DNA of 64,000 nt from JAOSJT01 sp035362335. GTDB taxonomy: Bacteria; Bacteroidota; Ignavibacteria; SZUA-365. The position numbers were made by a program, and so were the translations under genes. The notes beneath the pieces are model-generated. The model was given only the letters and a program-made list of their open reading frames with translations, had not been told where the DNA came from and did no database searches. The stretch is from positions 6,228 to 70,227 of the forward strand of contig DAOSDL010000024.1 in the NCBI GenBank assembly GCA_035362335.1, in the 5' to 3' direction. Shown piece after piece: positions 17,592-25,317 of the stretch; position 1 is the stretch's first letter, and every line of letters starts with the position of its first letter.

Positions 17592-18548
17592 CTATCTCGG
17601 GGACTCGAACAGGACACTGATGCTCCGCCTCTCGTGAATGCGGCGAATCGCCTCTCCGAGCAATGGCGCGATGGATACAATTTCCAGTTTACTCGAGCGA
17701 AAGGCACGCACCGACTCAACGCTATCAGTGCAATACAGGCGCTCGATCGGACTCGCTTCGAGTTTCGCGATGCCCTCCTCGTTGAAGAGGCAGTGTGTGA
17801 TCGCCGCGACGATTCTCCGCGCTCCAAGGTCTCGCAAGCGTTTCGCCGCCTCGATGAGTGTTCCACCTGTGGTGGAAAAATCGTCAACGATCAGCGCGGT
17901 TTTATCCTTCACATCGCCAATGATTTCGTACACCTCCGCACGCTCGTCGTGTCCCTTTCGACTCTTGTTGGCAATGGCGAGTGGTAGACCCAACGTTTCG
18001 GCATAGGATCGCGCGGTTTTGACAAAACCGACATCTGGCGAAACGACGACGGAATCTTGATCCAGTTCCTTCGCAAGTGCTTTGCACAATGTGGGGTACG
18101 CACGCAGATCGTCCACCGGAATGGTAAAAAATCCTTGAATCTGCGGAGCGTGAAGATCGAGAAAAACGATGCGGTTCGCCCCCGCTGCCTGCAGCGCATC
18201 GGCACACACCCGGGCACGAATCGAGACGCGAGGCTCATCCTTCTTGTCACCCTTCGCATAAGCGAAATATGGGACGAGAATGGTGACCGACGCTGCACTG
18301 GCGCGCCTGAACGCATCGACCCAGAAAAGGAGTTCCATGAAATTGTCGTTCACTGGATAGGCAGTAGACTGCACAAGAAAAATGTCCTTCCCACGAACAT
18401 TCTCACGTATCCGAACGAAGATGGTCCCTTCGGAGAAGTGTATGACATCCTTCTCACCTTGTCGCACTCCGAGGTGCTCACTAATCGCGGTTGTCAGGTA
18501 TGGACTTCCAGTACCACCAAAAATAGAGATCGAGTCATCGGGATGCAT
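17592..18548 (-). CDS. prs: Ribose-phosphate pyrophosphokinase
   Basis: Makes PRPP from ribose 5-phosphate and ATP in the cytoplasm. The 318-residue protein has the class I signatures: YFAYAKGDKKDEPRV in the ATP-binding region, DLHAPQIQGFFTIPVDDL at 131-148 and the PRPP loop VDDFSTTGGT at 221-230. The flexible catalytic loop (VSPDVGFVKTARSYAETLGL, then NKSRKG) departs from the usual VSPD-GGV-RAR form, so this is a divergent copy. The ATG at 18548 is preceded by GGAGGAATACTTG. The stop of the PafA-like ligase gene lies 163 bases upstream on the same strand, so cotranscription is possible. It could be a second prs with a specialised job; only the whole genome would tell. Confidence 0.92.
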   Translation of the reverse strand: MHPDDSISIFGGTGSPYLTTAISEHLGVRQGEKDVIHFSEGTIFVRIRENVRGKDIFLVQSTAYPVNDNFMELLFWVDAFRRASAASVTILVPYFAYAKGDKKDEPRVSIRARVCADALQAAGANRIVFLDLHAPQIQGFFTIPVDDLRAYPTLCKALAKELDQDSVVVSPDVGFVKTARSYAETLGLPLAIANKSRKGHDERAEVYEIIGDVKDKTALIVDDFSTTGGTLIEAAKRLRDLGARRIVAAITHCLFNEEGIAKLEASPIERLYCTDSVESVRAFRSSKLEIVSIAPLLGEAIRRIHERRSISVLFESPR

Positions 18549-18711
18549 CAAGTATTCCTCCTTCTCGTTCTGGAATGTGCTCCATCATACAAGCACGCCA
18601 TGGACTCCACTCCCAATTTAAAGCTCGGCGAGTGGAGATGACTGCTCTCCGCGCTGCTCACATGAATCTTCAAAAACAATGTTTGTCTGGCATAATCCAG
18701 CCGTTCATTTC

Positions 18712-20289
18712 TCAGTAGTTAATCAATCGCTGTAAAAATGGTGGCAGGTCCTCAAAGCGACGCACAATGCGCCTGACCCACCGTTCACACTGTTCCCATG
18801 GATCGGATAGATCGAGATAATCCTGGCTCTCGGAGACGACGACTGAGGTCCAGGATGCACTCGCCGTCGTTCCTGCCGCGTGCATGTCGAGGATGGCTTT
18901 ACCTCGTATATCACTCCGCGTTCCGGTCTCGGGAGGATGACGCAAGGCGGCGTTGATTTCTTCATCGCTTATGAGGCGGTGCCGTAGCAGTCCCGCATTG
19001 TCAAGACGACGGAAGAGTCCGTCATCACCCAGTGTATGGTAACCAATATCCAAGCGGATCAGATCAATAATGTTGTTGATGATTCCGTGTAAATCCGGTG
19101 ACTCGTTGAACGTGGCCTGATGGATGGCGAATGTGTCAGGATAAAGATGCCGGAGAAAACCTTCACTCATGTTTCGCAGGATAAACACCGGAATTCTGCT
19201 CGCATGGATAGCGGACCACCAGAGATTGATCTCGCCCCAACGTCGGCCGTGATTCGAAAGATAGTCGCTGAACAACCTTCTTTTGATGAAGAAGTCCAGC
19301 ATCAGCGAAAGGCGGTCGTGTGGATCACCCGATTCGATGAGAGACAGAACGTGATCGAGGCGCTCCAGCGCTTCGTTTGCGTAGGAGGGAAGCGCGTGTT
19401 GATACTTCTCGAGAACGGCAAAATAGCGGCGCTGAACCTCACACGGCGTGAGCCGATGATACCGGTCAATCTGCACGTGTGATGATGGGTGATCAGAAAT
19501 CGAGCGAAACAGCTGTGTACTGTTAGTGATACAGATATCATCGACGAAAGAAACGCCGAGATCAATCAAGTGCATTACCATGACTGTGATTGCGGAAAGA
19601 TACATGCCAAGCTCGGACATCAGACTATCGTCCATCTCGAGATGTTGTCTACGATAAAACGGATACGCCTGACCACAAAGACTCTCATCGCGTTGAGACA
19701 CAAGCGAGAGTTCGTAAGGAGCGCCACACTCCTTTCGTATATGCGCTGAGCGCTGAAACACTGCGATCGAGGAACAGGTGGGATCGTGTGAGAGCGTTCC
19801 AGCCCCAGAGTACACTCGGGTGATCAAGAATGGAACGAGTTGCTGTCGCAAGAAGCCCAGAGATATCCTTCGATGCATCAACACCGACCGATGCATCCCT
19901 TGCGTGGTTTCGCCACGTGTATACCCGTAATCCCTGTTGTTCTTGATCAATGCGCAGCGTTCGTACGGCCTCTCGTCAGTGACGCTTTTGACAACGCGCT
20001 CGAGCATTCGCTCGATAGTTCTCTCGTAAATGACCGCTGAACGGAGATCCTGCACTTCCGGTGTGGCAACTTCGATTCGATGTCCTCGCTCACGACAAAG
20101 CTGGCCACCCCAGGAGAAGAACCTCCCATGCGGCAGATCGGCACTCGGAAGATGCGGGTAGTCTCCGAGCTTGCCGTACAGATGCTTGATGAAACGCTCA
20201 CGCGTTTCATCAAGCGAATCCATGGAACACGTTGGTTCCACCGACTGGCACTGTATCGCGAATTCGATTTCCGAACCGAACAGAGGCAT
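18712..20289 (-). CDS. PafA-type ligase (Pup/UBact ligase family, glutamine-synthetase fold)
   Basis: The 525-residue protein aligns along its length with PafA/Dop enzymes, which attach a C-terminal Glu of Pup-like modifiers to protein lysines. Seen: GSEIEF (5-10) for the ATP/metal Glu; SWGGQLCRERGHRIEVATPE (59-78), matching SNGARLYLDVGSHPEYATPE without gaps; ALIKNNRD (113-120); LVPFLITR (151-158); HLEMDDSLMSE (216-226); FFIKRRLF; and SDEEINAALRHPPETGTRSD, then IRGKAI near the C-terminus. The long Dop-specific insertion before the second motif is absent, so a ligase is more likely than a deamidase. The catalytic Asp position is Glu67. A roughly 60-residue insertion follows FFIKRRLF. It lies 23 bases after the 77-residue candidate modifier. 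By eye, GC is lower than in flanking DNA. Confidence 0.9.
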   Translation of the reverse strand: MPLFGSEIEFAIQCQSVEPTCSMDSLDETRERFIKHLYGKLGDYPHLPSADLPHGRFFSWGGQLCRERGHRIEVATPEVQDLRSAVIYERTIERMLERVVKSVTDERPYERCALIKNNRDYGYTRGETTQGMHRSVLMHRRISLGFLRQQLVPFLITRVYSGAGTLSHDPTCSSIAVFQRSAHIRKECGAPYELSLVSQRDESLCGQAYPFYRRQHLEMDDSLMSELGMYLSAITVMVMHLIDLGVSFVDDICITNSTQLFRSISDHPSSHVQIDRYHRLTPCEVQRRYFAVLEKYQHALPSYANEALERLDHVLSLIESGDPHDRLSLMLDFFIKRRLFSDYLSNHGRRWGEINLWWSAIHASRIPVFILRNMSEGFLRHLYPDTFAIHQATFNESPDLHGIINNIIDLIRLDIGYHTLGDDGLFRRLDNAGLLRHRLISDEEINAALRHPPETGTRSDIRGKAILDMHAAGTTASASWTSVVVSESQDYLDLSDPWEQCERWVRRIVRRFEDLPPFLQRLINY

Positions 20290-20312
20290 GGCGCAATCGT
20301 GCTCCCTGCCTT

Positions 20313-20546
20313 CTATTCGGCCGAGATGCGCTGACGCAGGCCTCGGTACATCACCGTGGAATCAGCCTCCCCCAGGTAATTCGATATCATATCCTTTTCA
20401 AGAGCGCGCTGGGCTTGAAGATCCGGCACCGGCGGCTGCGTTCTGGAAGGTGGGCGCTCCAGAGCAACCGTAAGTGGTTCACGCATCTTCATCCCGTGCT
20501 TCGTTGCCTCCGGAATGACAGCTGTTTCATCGAAGAATTCGGTCAT
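20313..20546 (-). CDS. Candidate Pup/UBact-like protein modifier, 77 residues, C-terminal Glu
   Basis: A small hydrophilic protein without Cys or Trp, rich in Pro and charge (PPSRTQPPVPDL), predicted disordered apart from a helix near DLQAQRALEKDM. It ends YRGLRQRISAE. UBact-type Pup relatives in Gram-negative phyla end in a similar Arg/Gln-rich tail with a terminal Gly-Glu or Gly-Gln; here it is Ala-Glu. A C-terminal Glu is what a PafA ligase uses directly, with no deamidation step. AGGAGC lies upstream, the start overlaps the preceding gene by four bases (ATGA), and the PafA-type gene follows 23 bases later. Three lysines (16, 20, 51) could accept further modifiers. The identity is inferred from size, tail and context; no unambiguous homology can be claimed by eye. 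Confidence 0.7.
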   Translation of the reverse strand: MTEFFDETAVIPEATKHGMKMREPLTVALERPPSRTQPPVPDLQAQRALEKDMISNYLGEADSTVMYRGLRQRISAE

Positions 20547-21331
20547 GATCGAGGCTCCTGTGTATGTGTATTGCTGTGGGTATCATGGATCGTGAGTTCA
20601 TGGGATCGCAGCGTGGCACAATGGGTGAACATACGTTCGCAGTTCTCCCACAAGCGGTCCGCCGCGTACATGCATTCTGTGCGATGCAGAGTTGCGATGG
20701 GATAGCGTACCTGAATCCCAAGCCGACCACGCTGCAACGCAAGTCGGACTCCGCCACTTGACGACGCATTGTACTGGAGTATGAAGAAAGCGAGCCTCGA
20801 TCGCGCGCGCGGGTTGAAGTGGGCGATGTGGATCCCGCTTGGGATTGAGAACGTAATGCTGCTCCCTTGGAAATGCGCAAGAATCGAGTACTTCTGTTGA
20901 TCCACAGCTATACAAGGCTGAATGGTGTACTCAACGTCGTCGAGAGCGTTTTCCCCTGGCTCCGGGGTGATGCGCCATGCCCTTTCCGCTGCGGCCATGT
21001 GCAATGCATGAAGCGCTTCGATGTTTTGATCGCTGTCATCGTACCTTTCGATCAGGGACAAGCGCTTTCCAGCCATTACGCCAAGGGAGTCTTCTATACA
21101 GGATTGCACAGCCTGTTCCAGATCCCGAGCGCGTCGCTGGTCATAGCGGGGAATTTCGCCTCGCACTACAATTCGTAAGTCAGCATCCAATCCAACCCGG
21201 ACCAAGGGGTAACGTTGACTGAGCAGAACCAGCGCCCAGAGAATGTCCTTTCGAGGAAACGATTCCCTCTGGAAGCACGCGGTAATTCCGACTTCCACAT
21301 CCCCAAAAGCGACCGTGGTCGATTCGAGCAT
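20543..21331 (-). CDS. Unrecognised 262-residue protein, first gene of the pupylation-like operon
   Basis: I do not recognise the family. The protein is soluble, without a signal or membrane segment. It seems to have two alpha/beta halves. In the second, SIPSGIHIAHFNPRARSRLA, a hydrophobic FFILQYNA, then GGVRLALQRGRLGIQVRYP and a helix (MYAADRLWENCERMF) vaguely recall CesT/YbjN-like chaperone folds. That resemblance is weak. The C-terminal tail is polar (TIHDTHSNTHTQEPRS). Its stop overlaps the start of the candidate modifier (ATGA), so it is probably made with it. It may be a specificity factor, a substrate adaptor or a regulator of the ligase. The ATG at 21331 has only a weak ribosome site (GGAACGAG). 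Confidence 0.75.
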   Translation of the reverse strand: MLESTTVAFGDVEVGITACFQRESFPRKDILWALVLLSQRYPLVRVGLDADLRIVVRGEIPRYDQRRARDLEQAVQSCIEDSLGVMAGKRLSLIERYDDSDQNIEALHALHMAAAERAWRITPEPGENALDDVEYTIQPCIAVDQQKYSILAHFQGSSITFSIPSGIHIAHFNPRARSRLAFFILQYNASSSGGVRLALQRGRLGIQVRYPIATLHRTECMYAADRLWENCERMFTHCATLRSHELTIHDTHSNTHTQEPRS

Positions 21332-21620
21332 ACTCGTTCCGATGGTATGCTGGGAATGTGAGCAATTCTCATGTCAAACTCAAATCCATCTCTTGCATCG
21401 CACCTTGATAGCTGCCCTTCCCACGGGAAAACTGGTCACAGGATCCGTCTTCAATCAAGCCGTACTGTGTGAGTAATCATATCACAAAAGTTTGCAGGGC
21501 TGACCGGGCAACTGTAAACCATCTCAGTTTTCGTCAGAGATGGCGTCTTCCTGATCTTGATAGGATTGCATTACGAGAGCATTTCGCTTTCAGCGGAAGG
21601 AGATTTCGAGGCGGCAGACA
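21332..21620. other. Upstream region of the pupylation-like operon
   Basis: About 290 bases between the operon start and the terminator of the zinc-ribbon gene. A minus-strand TTGACA hexamer lies at 21377-21372, about 40 bases before the start; no matching -10 box is obvious. No gene is supported here. Confidence 0.4.
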
Positions 21621-21660
21621 AAAAAAAGCTCCCCTCGGCGTGCCCAGGCCAAGGGGAGCT
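21621..21660 (-). terminator. Rho-independent terminator after zinc-ribbon gene
   Basis: On the minus strand AGCTCCCCTTGG / CCGAGGGGAGCT forms a strong stem followed by at least seven T residues, 19 bases after the stop of the gene at 21679. It also isolates the operon that starts at 21331. Confidence 0.9.
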
Positions 21661-21678
21661 AGAATGAGGTGAGCAGTT

Positions 21679-21972
21679 CTAGAAATCAAACAAATCGCTG
21701 AAGAAGTCCTTCTTCTTGCGCTTGCGCTCGTGGTAGTGGTAGTCGTCGTCGCGGTGCGTGGAACGCGGGGCTTCGACGGGTCGGGGATCGGCGCGACGCG
21801 GGTCCGGCTGCGATGGCGGCTCGGGCTGAATGTCGTCGAGCGAGCGTTCGATGATTTTATCCAACTCTCCCCTGTCAAGCCAGATACCGCGGCAGGACGG
21901 GCAATAATCGATCTCGATTCCCTTGCGCTCGGCGATCTGCAAGGCGGTGTCGGCACATACGGGACATTTCAT
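21679..21972 (-). CDS. TFIIB-type zinc-ribbon protein
   Basis: This 97-residue protein has a single zinc ribbon at the N-terminus, MKCPVC ... YCPSCRGIWLDRGELDKII, the zf-TFIIB pattern with two CxxC knuckles and the characteristic GIWLDRGEL. The rest is a charged linker rich in Pro, Arg and His (RKRKKKDFFSDLFDF at the end), which may bind nucleic acid or a partner. The role of this bacterial family is not established. GGAGGAAGT precedes the ATG at 21972, and a strong terminator follows the stop, so it is monocistronic. Confidence 0.88.
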   Translation of the reverse strand: MKCPVCADTALQIAERKGIEIDYCPSCRGIWLDRGELDKIIERSLDDIQPEPPSQPDPRRADPRPVEAPRSTHRDDDYHYHERKRKKKDFFSDLFDF

Positions 21973-22215
21973 ACTTCCTCCGGATTTCCATTGATGGCGT
22001 TGGTCACTTCAGCGCAACATCGGAAACGGGGAGGCGGGTTCCTTTTGCCCGAAGCGCGGGCGGGTTCCGCATCCACAACGACGCGCCGGCATGTCGTTCT
22101 GTAATCGATTTGTAATGTCCTGCACTTGTGTGGTGACGCTCACGGCAGTAGTTTTCCCGAAACATGCGCGCATCGCGTCGATTCGCAGGAAATCCGTTTT
22201 TTCCGGAGCTTCCCT

Positions 22216-23325
22216 TTGTTCAAGTCAACACCCGGTCATCGCGTTCTCTTTCGTCTGATGCTCATGGCATTGCTGTGCGCCATGCTTCCAACTTCATCCG
22301 CCCTGACGCAGGTGCTGACCGTGGGTTCTGCACTGCAACGGGATGATATTCCGGGAACGCTGCTGCGACCCGAGGCGAAACTGGCCTGGCCGCTCGCCGA
22401 TCATCTCGTGTCGCGCACAGCGTTGCGGTCAGTGCTGGGAGAACAGTCCGATTTTCAGGGACTGCCGCGCATCGTCACCTCGCTACACACGCTGGATCAG
22501 GAGGTGGAATTCCGCTCTCCAGCTGACGCCATTGCGATCATGCTGGGCGGGAGTCTTTCGGCGACGAGGCGCGTGCTCGTGGGAGATGCGCGCTTCGCGC
22601 TGCGGTATCATGGACAATGGCTGTCGGATTTCACCGGTAGCGGCATCGACACACGCATCGAGGCGGAAGCGGGCCGCGCGCGCGATGTGAGCGTGGTCAC
22701 CGCCGTGGACCGCAATGTGAGCAGCGACTACGTCCGCATGGAAATGGGGATGTCCTACGCCGCACGGCTGCACGCGGTGCTGCATGCCACGCGCCACTGG
22801 ATGAACGACGGTAACCGCAAGGACGCCGCCTACGCCTATGTGTTGCTCGATGTGCTGCGGGAACCGCTGCTCTCGCTGGGCTACGCCTGGTCGTGGGCCG
22901 ACAGCGAGTGGTCCACCTGGCGGGCCACCGGCACACGCTACGATCCGCGCAGGCGCCTGTACTCCTGGGATTTCAGCTACCATCCCTACTTCACTCCGCT
23001 GAAGGAGCGCGGCCACACCGCCCTGCTACTGCTGCAATGGCCGCTGGCGGAAGCGGTAACGCTGCGTGGCAAGGCCTCGATTCCGTTGTGGTCGGCGGGA
23101 CGCCTGAAGTGGCTGCCCGCGAGCGGCGCCCTGCCGTGGCCGTATGATTTCGATGCGACCTACGAGATCCGGGATATACTCGCCACGCAGTACGAGGCGG
23201 GTGTGTTCGTGCAACTCGATGAACGCTTCGCGCTCGACCTCGGCGCGGAGTATTTTCGCAAACCCTACTATCGCTATGGCGCGGGACACTTGACCGTGCT
23301 GGTCAATCTCGCTCCGGCCGAATAG
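22216..23325 (+). CDS. Probable outer-membrane beta-barrel protein
   Basis: I choose a TTG at 22216 because GGAGC lies six bases upstream and it gives a signal peptide (HRVLFRLMLMALLCAMLPTS, then ALTQ); the frame is open further 5' without such a site. The mature protein of about 340 residues is made of alternating-residue strands (FALRYHGQWLSDFT, MEMGMSYAARLHAVLHATRH, AYVLLDVLREPLLSLGYAWS, YEAGVFVQLDERFALDLGAE) and ends GAGHLTVLVNLAPAE, as expected of an outer-membrane barrel. I cannot name a family. It lies 99 bases before the polysaccharide operon on the same strand and may belong to it functionally. Confidence 0.7.
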   Translation: MFKSTPGHRVLFRLMLMALLCAMLPTSSALTQVLTVGSALQRDDIPGTLLRPEAKLAWPLADHLVSRTALRSVLGEQSDFQGLPRIVTSLHTLDQEVEFRSPADAIAIMLGGSLSATRRVLVGDARFALRYHGQWLSDFTGSGIDTRIEAEAGRARDVSVVTAVDRNVSSDYVRMEMGMSYAARLHAVLHATRHWMNDGNRKDAAYAYVLLDVLREPLLSLGYAWSWADSEWSTWRATGTRYDPRRRLYSWDFSYHPYFTPLKERGHTALLLLQWPLAEAVTLRGKASIPLWSAGRLKWLPASGALPWPYDFDATYEIRDILATQYEAGVFVQLDERFALDLGAEYFRKPYYRYGAGHLTVLVNLAPAE

Positions 23326-23424
23326 CTCGGGCGCGACACATAGAGCCATGAAGTTTATGAAAAAAGCTACACGCATCGCTTTTCCATCATCCATACCATC
23401 GCCGGCACGGCGGGAGGAGGCAGC

Positions 23425-24207
23425 ATGATCGTGGTCATTCTGTGCGGCGGACGCGGCACACGCATTCGGAATGTGTCGGAGAGTATTCCCAAGCCCATGT
23501 TGCCAATCGGTCCGCAGCCCATTCTCTGGCATATCATGAAGCTCTACGCGCATCACGGCGTGAAGGATTTCATCCTCTGCCTGGGGTACAAGGGCTGGAA
23601 GATCAAGGAGTATTTTCTCAACTATTACGCGATGACGACAGACTTCACGCTCGATTTGCGCAATGGCGCCTCGGTGGAGTTCCACGGCCAGCGCGACACG
23701 GATTGGCGCGTCACCTTGGCCGAGACCGGCCTGGACAGCATGACCGGGGCGCGGCTGTGGAACGTGCGCAAGTATCTCGAAGGCGAAGAGCATTTCTGCC
23801 TCACCTACGGCGACGGCGTGGCCGACATCGACATTGGCGCGAGCATTGCCTTTCACAAAGCGCATGGCAAGGTTGCCACCATCGCTGGTGTGCACCCGGC
23901 GGGGCGCTTTGGCGAGATGCATTTCGAAGGCGATCAGGTGTCGCATTTCCACGAAAAGCCGAACATCACCGAAGGCCGCATTAACGGTGGCTTTATGGTG
24001 TTCGACGCCAAGCGCGTATGGGATTATCTCTGGCCCGAGGAGCAGTTGAGTCTAGAGGCCGAGTCGCTTCCCGCCATGGCGAAAGCGGGCGAGATGATGG
24101 GCTTCCGCCACGACGGCTTCTGGCAGTGCATGGACACCGCGCGCGAATACGAAATGCTTAACGCGATCTGGCGCGGAGGCAAGGCGCCGTGGAAGGTGTG
24201 GGACTGA
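23425..24207 (+). CDS. rfbF: Glucose-1-phosphate cytidylyltransferase
   Basis: Forms CDP-glucose from CTP and glucose 1-phosphate, the first step to CDP-linked deoxysugars of LPS O-antigens and other surface glycans. The 260-residue protein is the family's usual length. The nucleotidyltransferase loop is at the N-terminus (VVILCGGRGTRIRNVSE, then PKPMLPIG). Other family motifs are MKLYAHHGVKDFILCLGYKG, CLTYGDGVADIDI with the metal-binding Asp, and GFWQCMDTAREYEMLN. GGAGGAGG precedes the start. It is the first gene of a plus-strand series, and rfbG follows after three bases. Confidence 0.95.
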   Translation: MIVVILCGGRGTRIRNVSESIPKPMLPIGPQPILWHIMKLYAHHGVKDFILCLGYKGWKIKEYFLNYYAMTTDFTLDLRNGASVEFHGQRDTDWRVTLAETGLDSMTGARLWNVRKYLEGEEHFCLTYGDGVADIDIGASIAFHKAHGKVATIAGVHPAGRFGEMHFEGDQVSHFHEKPNITEGRINGGFMVFDAKRVWDYLWPEEQLSLEAESLPAMAKAGEMMGFRHDGFWQCMDTAREYEMLNAIWRGGKAPWKVWD

Positions 24208-24210
24208 GCG

Positions 24211-25317
24211 ATGGAACACGCGTTCAAGCAGTACTACGAAGGCAAGCGCGTGCTGGTCACGGGCGACACGGGCTTCAAAGGATCGTGGCTGAGCATTTGG
24301 CTCAGGGAGCTCGGCGCCGACGTCACGGGCTACGCTCTCGAACCTCCGTCCGAGCCCAACAATTTTTCCATCTGCGGCCTGGCCGGGAAAATCCGTCACG
24401 TGCACGGCGACGTCCGCGACCTGCCCGCGCTGATGGCGGTGTTCGAAGAAACGCAGCCGGATGTCGTGTTTCATCTCGCCGCGCAAGCGCTGGTGCGCTA
24501 TTCGTACGAGGTTCCGCGCGAGACATTCGAAACCAATGTGCTTGGTACCATCAACGTACTCGAAGCCGTGCGCAACACGCCGTCGGTGCGCACGCTGGTG
24601 GTGGTGACCAGTGACAAATGCTATGAGAATCGCGAACAGGTGTGGGGCTACAAGGAAAACGACCCGATGGGCGGCGACGATCCGTACAGTGCCTCGAAGG
24701 GTGCGGTGGAAGTACTGTTCCGCTCCTATCTGAAATCCTTCTTTCTGCATCGCGAGGGTTTCGGCGGCGTGAGCGTGCGAGCCGGCAATGTGATCGGCGG
24801 AGGCGACTGGGGCCGCGATCGTATTGTGCCCGACTGCATACGCGCGCTGCGCGAGGGACGTGCCATCGATGTGCGGAATCCGCTGGCCATTCGTCCCTGG
24901 CAGCATGTGCTCGAACCACTGAGCGGCTATCTCTGGCTTGGCACACGCGTGCATGAGGATGTGGAGCGGTTTTCCGGCGGTTGGAATTTCGGTCCGGCGG
25001 ACAGTTCCGCCAAATGCGTGCGCGACCTCGTGGCGGCCATGATACGCGAATGGGGCGACGGGGCCTGGCGCGATTTGTCGGAACACAACGACCATCGACT
25101 GCATGAAGCGGGATGGCTGCGCCTGAGTTGCGACAAGGCCCATTTCATGCTGCCGTGGTCGGCGGTGCTGTCCTTCGAGGAGACCATGGCGTTGACCGTG
25201 AAATGGTATCGCTACTTCCACGAGTATCGCGACACCAACATGTATCAGTACTGTGTGCATCAAATTCGCGAATACACAAAACTCGCTCGGGACAAGGAGC
25301 AGCTGTGGGCCATTTGA
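24211..25317 (+). CDS. rfbG: CDP-glucose 4,6-dehydratase
   Basis: Converts CDP-glucose to CDP-4-keto-6-deoxyglucose, using bound NAD. This short-chain dehydrogenase/epimerase of 368 residues has VTGDTGFKGSWLSIWL for the NAD site, FHLAAQALVRYSY, VVTSDKCYEN with the catalytic Thr/Ser region, and YSASKGAVE with the YxxxK pair. It then has VRAGNVIGGGDWGRDRIVPD and PWQHVLEPLSGYLWL, both diagnostic of CDP-glucose dehydratases. Its end overlaps the next gene if that begins at the GTG at 25305. No RfbH-type dehydrase is present in the window, so the product may be reduced or epimerised directly. Confidence 0.95.
   Translation: MEHAFKQYYEGKRVLVTGDTGFKGSWLSIWLRELGADVTGYALEPPSEPNNFSICGLAGKIRHVHGDVRDLPALMAVFEETQPDVVFHLAAQALVRYSYEVPRETFETNVLGTINVLEAVRNTPSVRTLVVVTSDKCYENREQVWGYKENDPMGGDDPYSASKGAVEVLFRSYLKSFFLHREGFGGVSVRAGNVIGGGDWGRDRIVPDCIRALREGRAIDVRNPLAIRPWQHVLEPLSGYLWLGTRVHEDVERFSGGWNFGPADSSAKCVRDLVAAMIREWGDGAWRDLSEHNDHRLHEAGWLRLSCDKAHFMLPWSAVLSFEETMALTVKWYRYFHEYRDTNMYQYCVHQIREYTKLARDKEQLWAI

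Noticed and set aside
18712..20289. Dop (Pup deamidase/depupylase)
   Set aside because: The long loop insertion specific to Dop is absent, and the modifier already ends in Glu, so a ligase fits better.
18712..20289. Glutamate-cysteine ligase
   Set aside because: Same superfamily, but the ATPE, KNN and MSE motifs and the C-terminal DEEI-A-PP segment follow PafA order.
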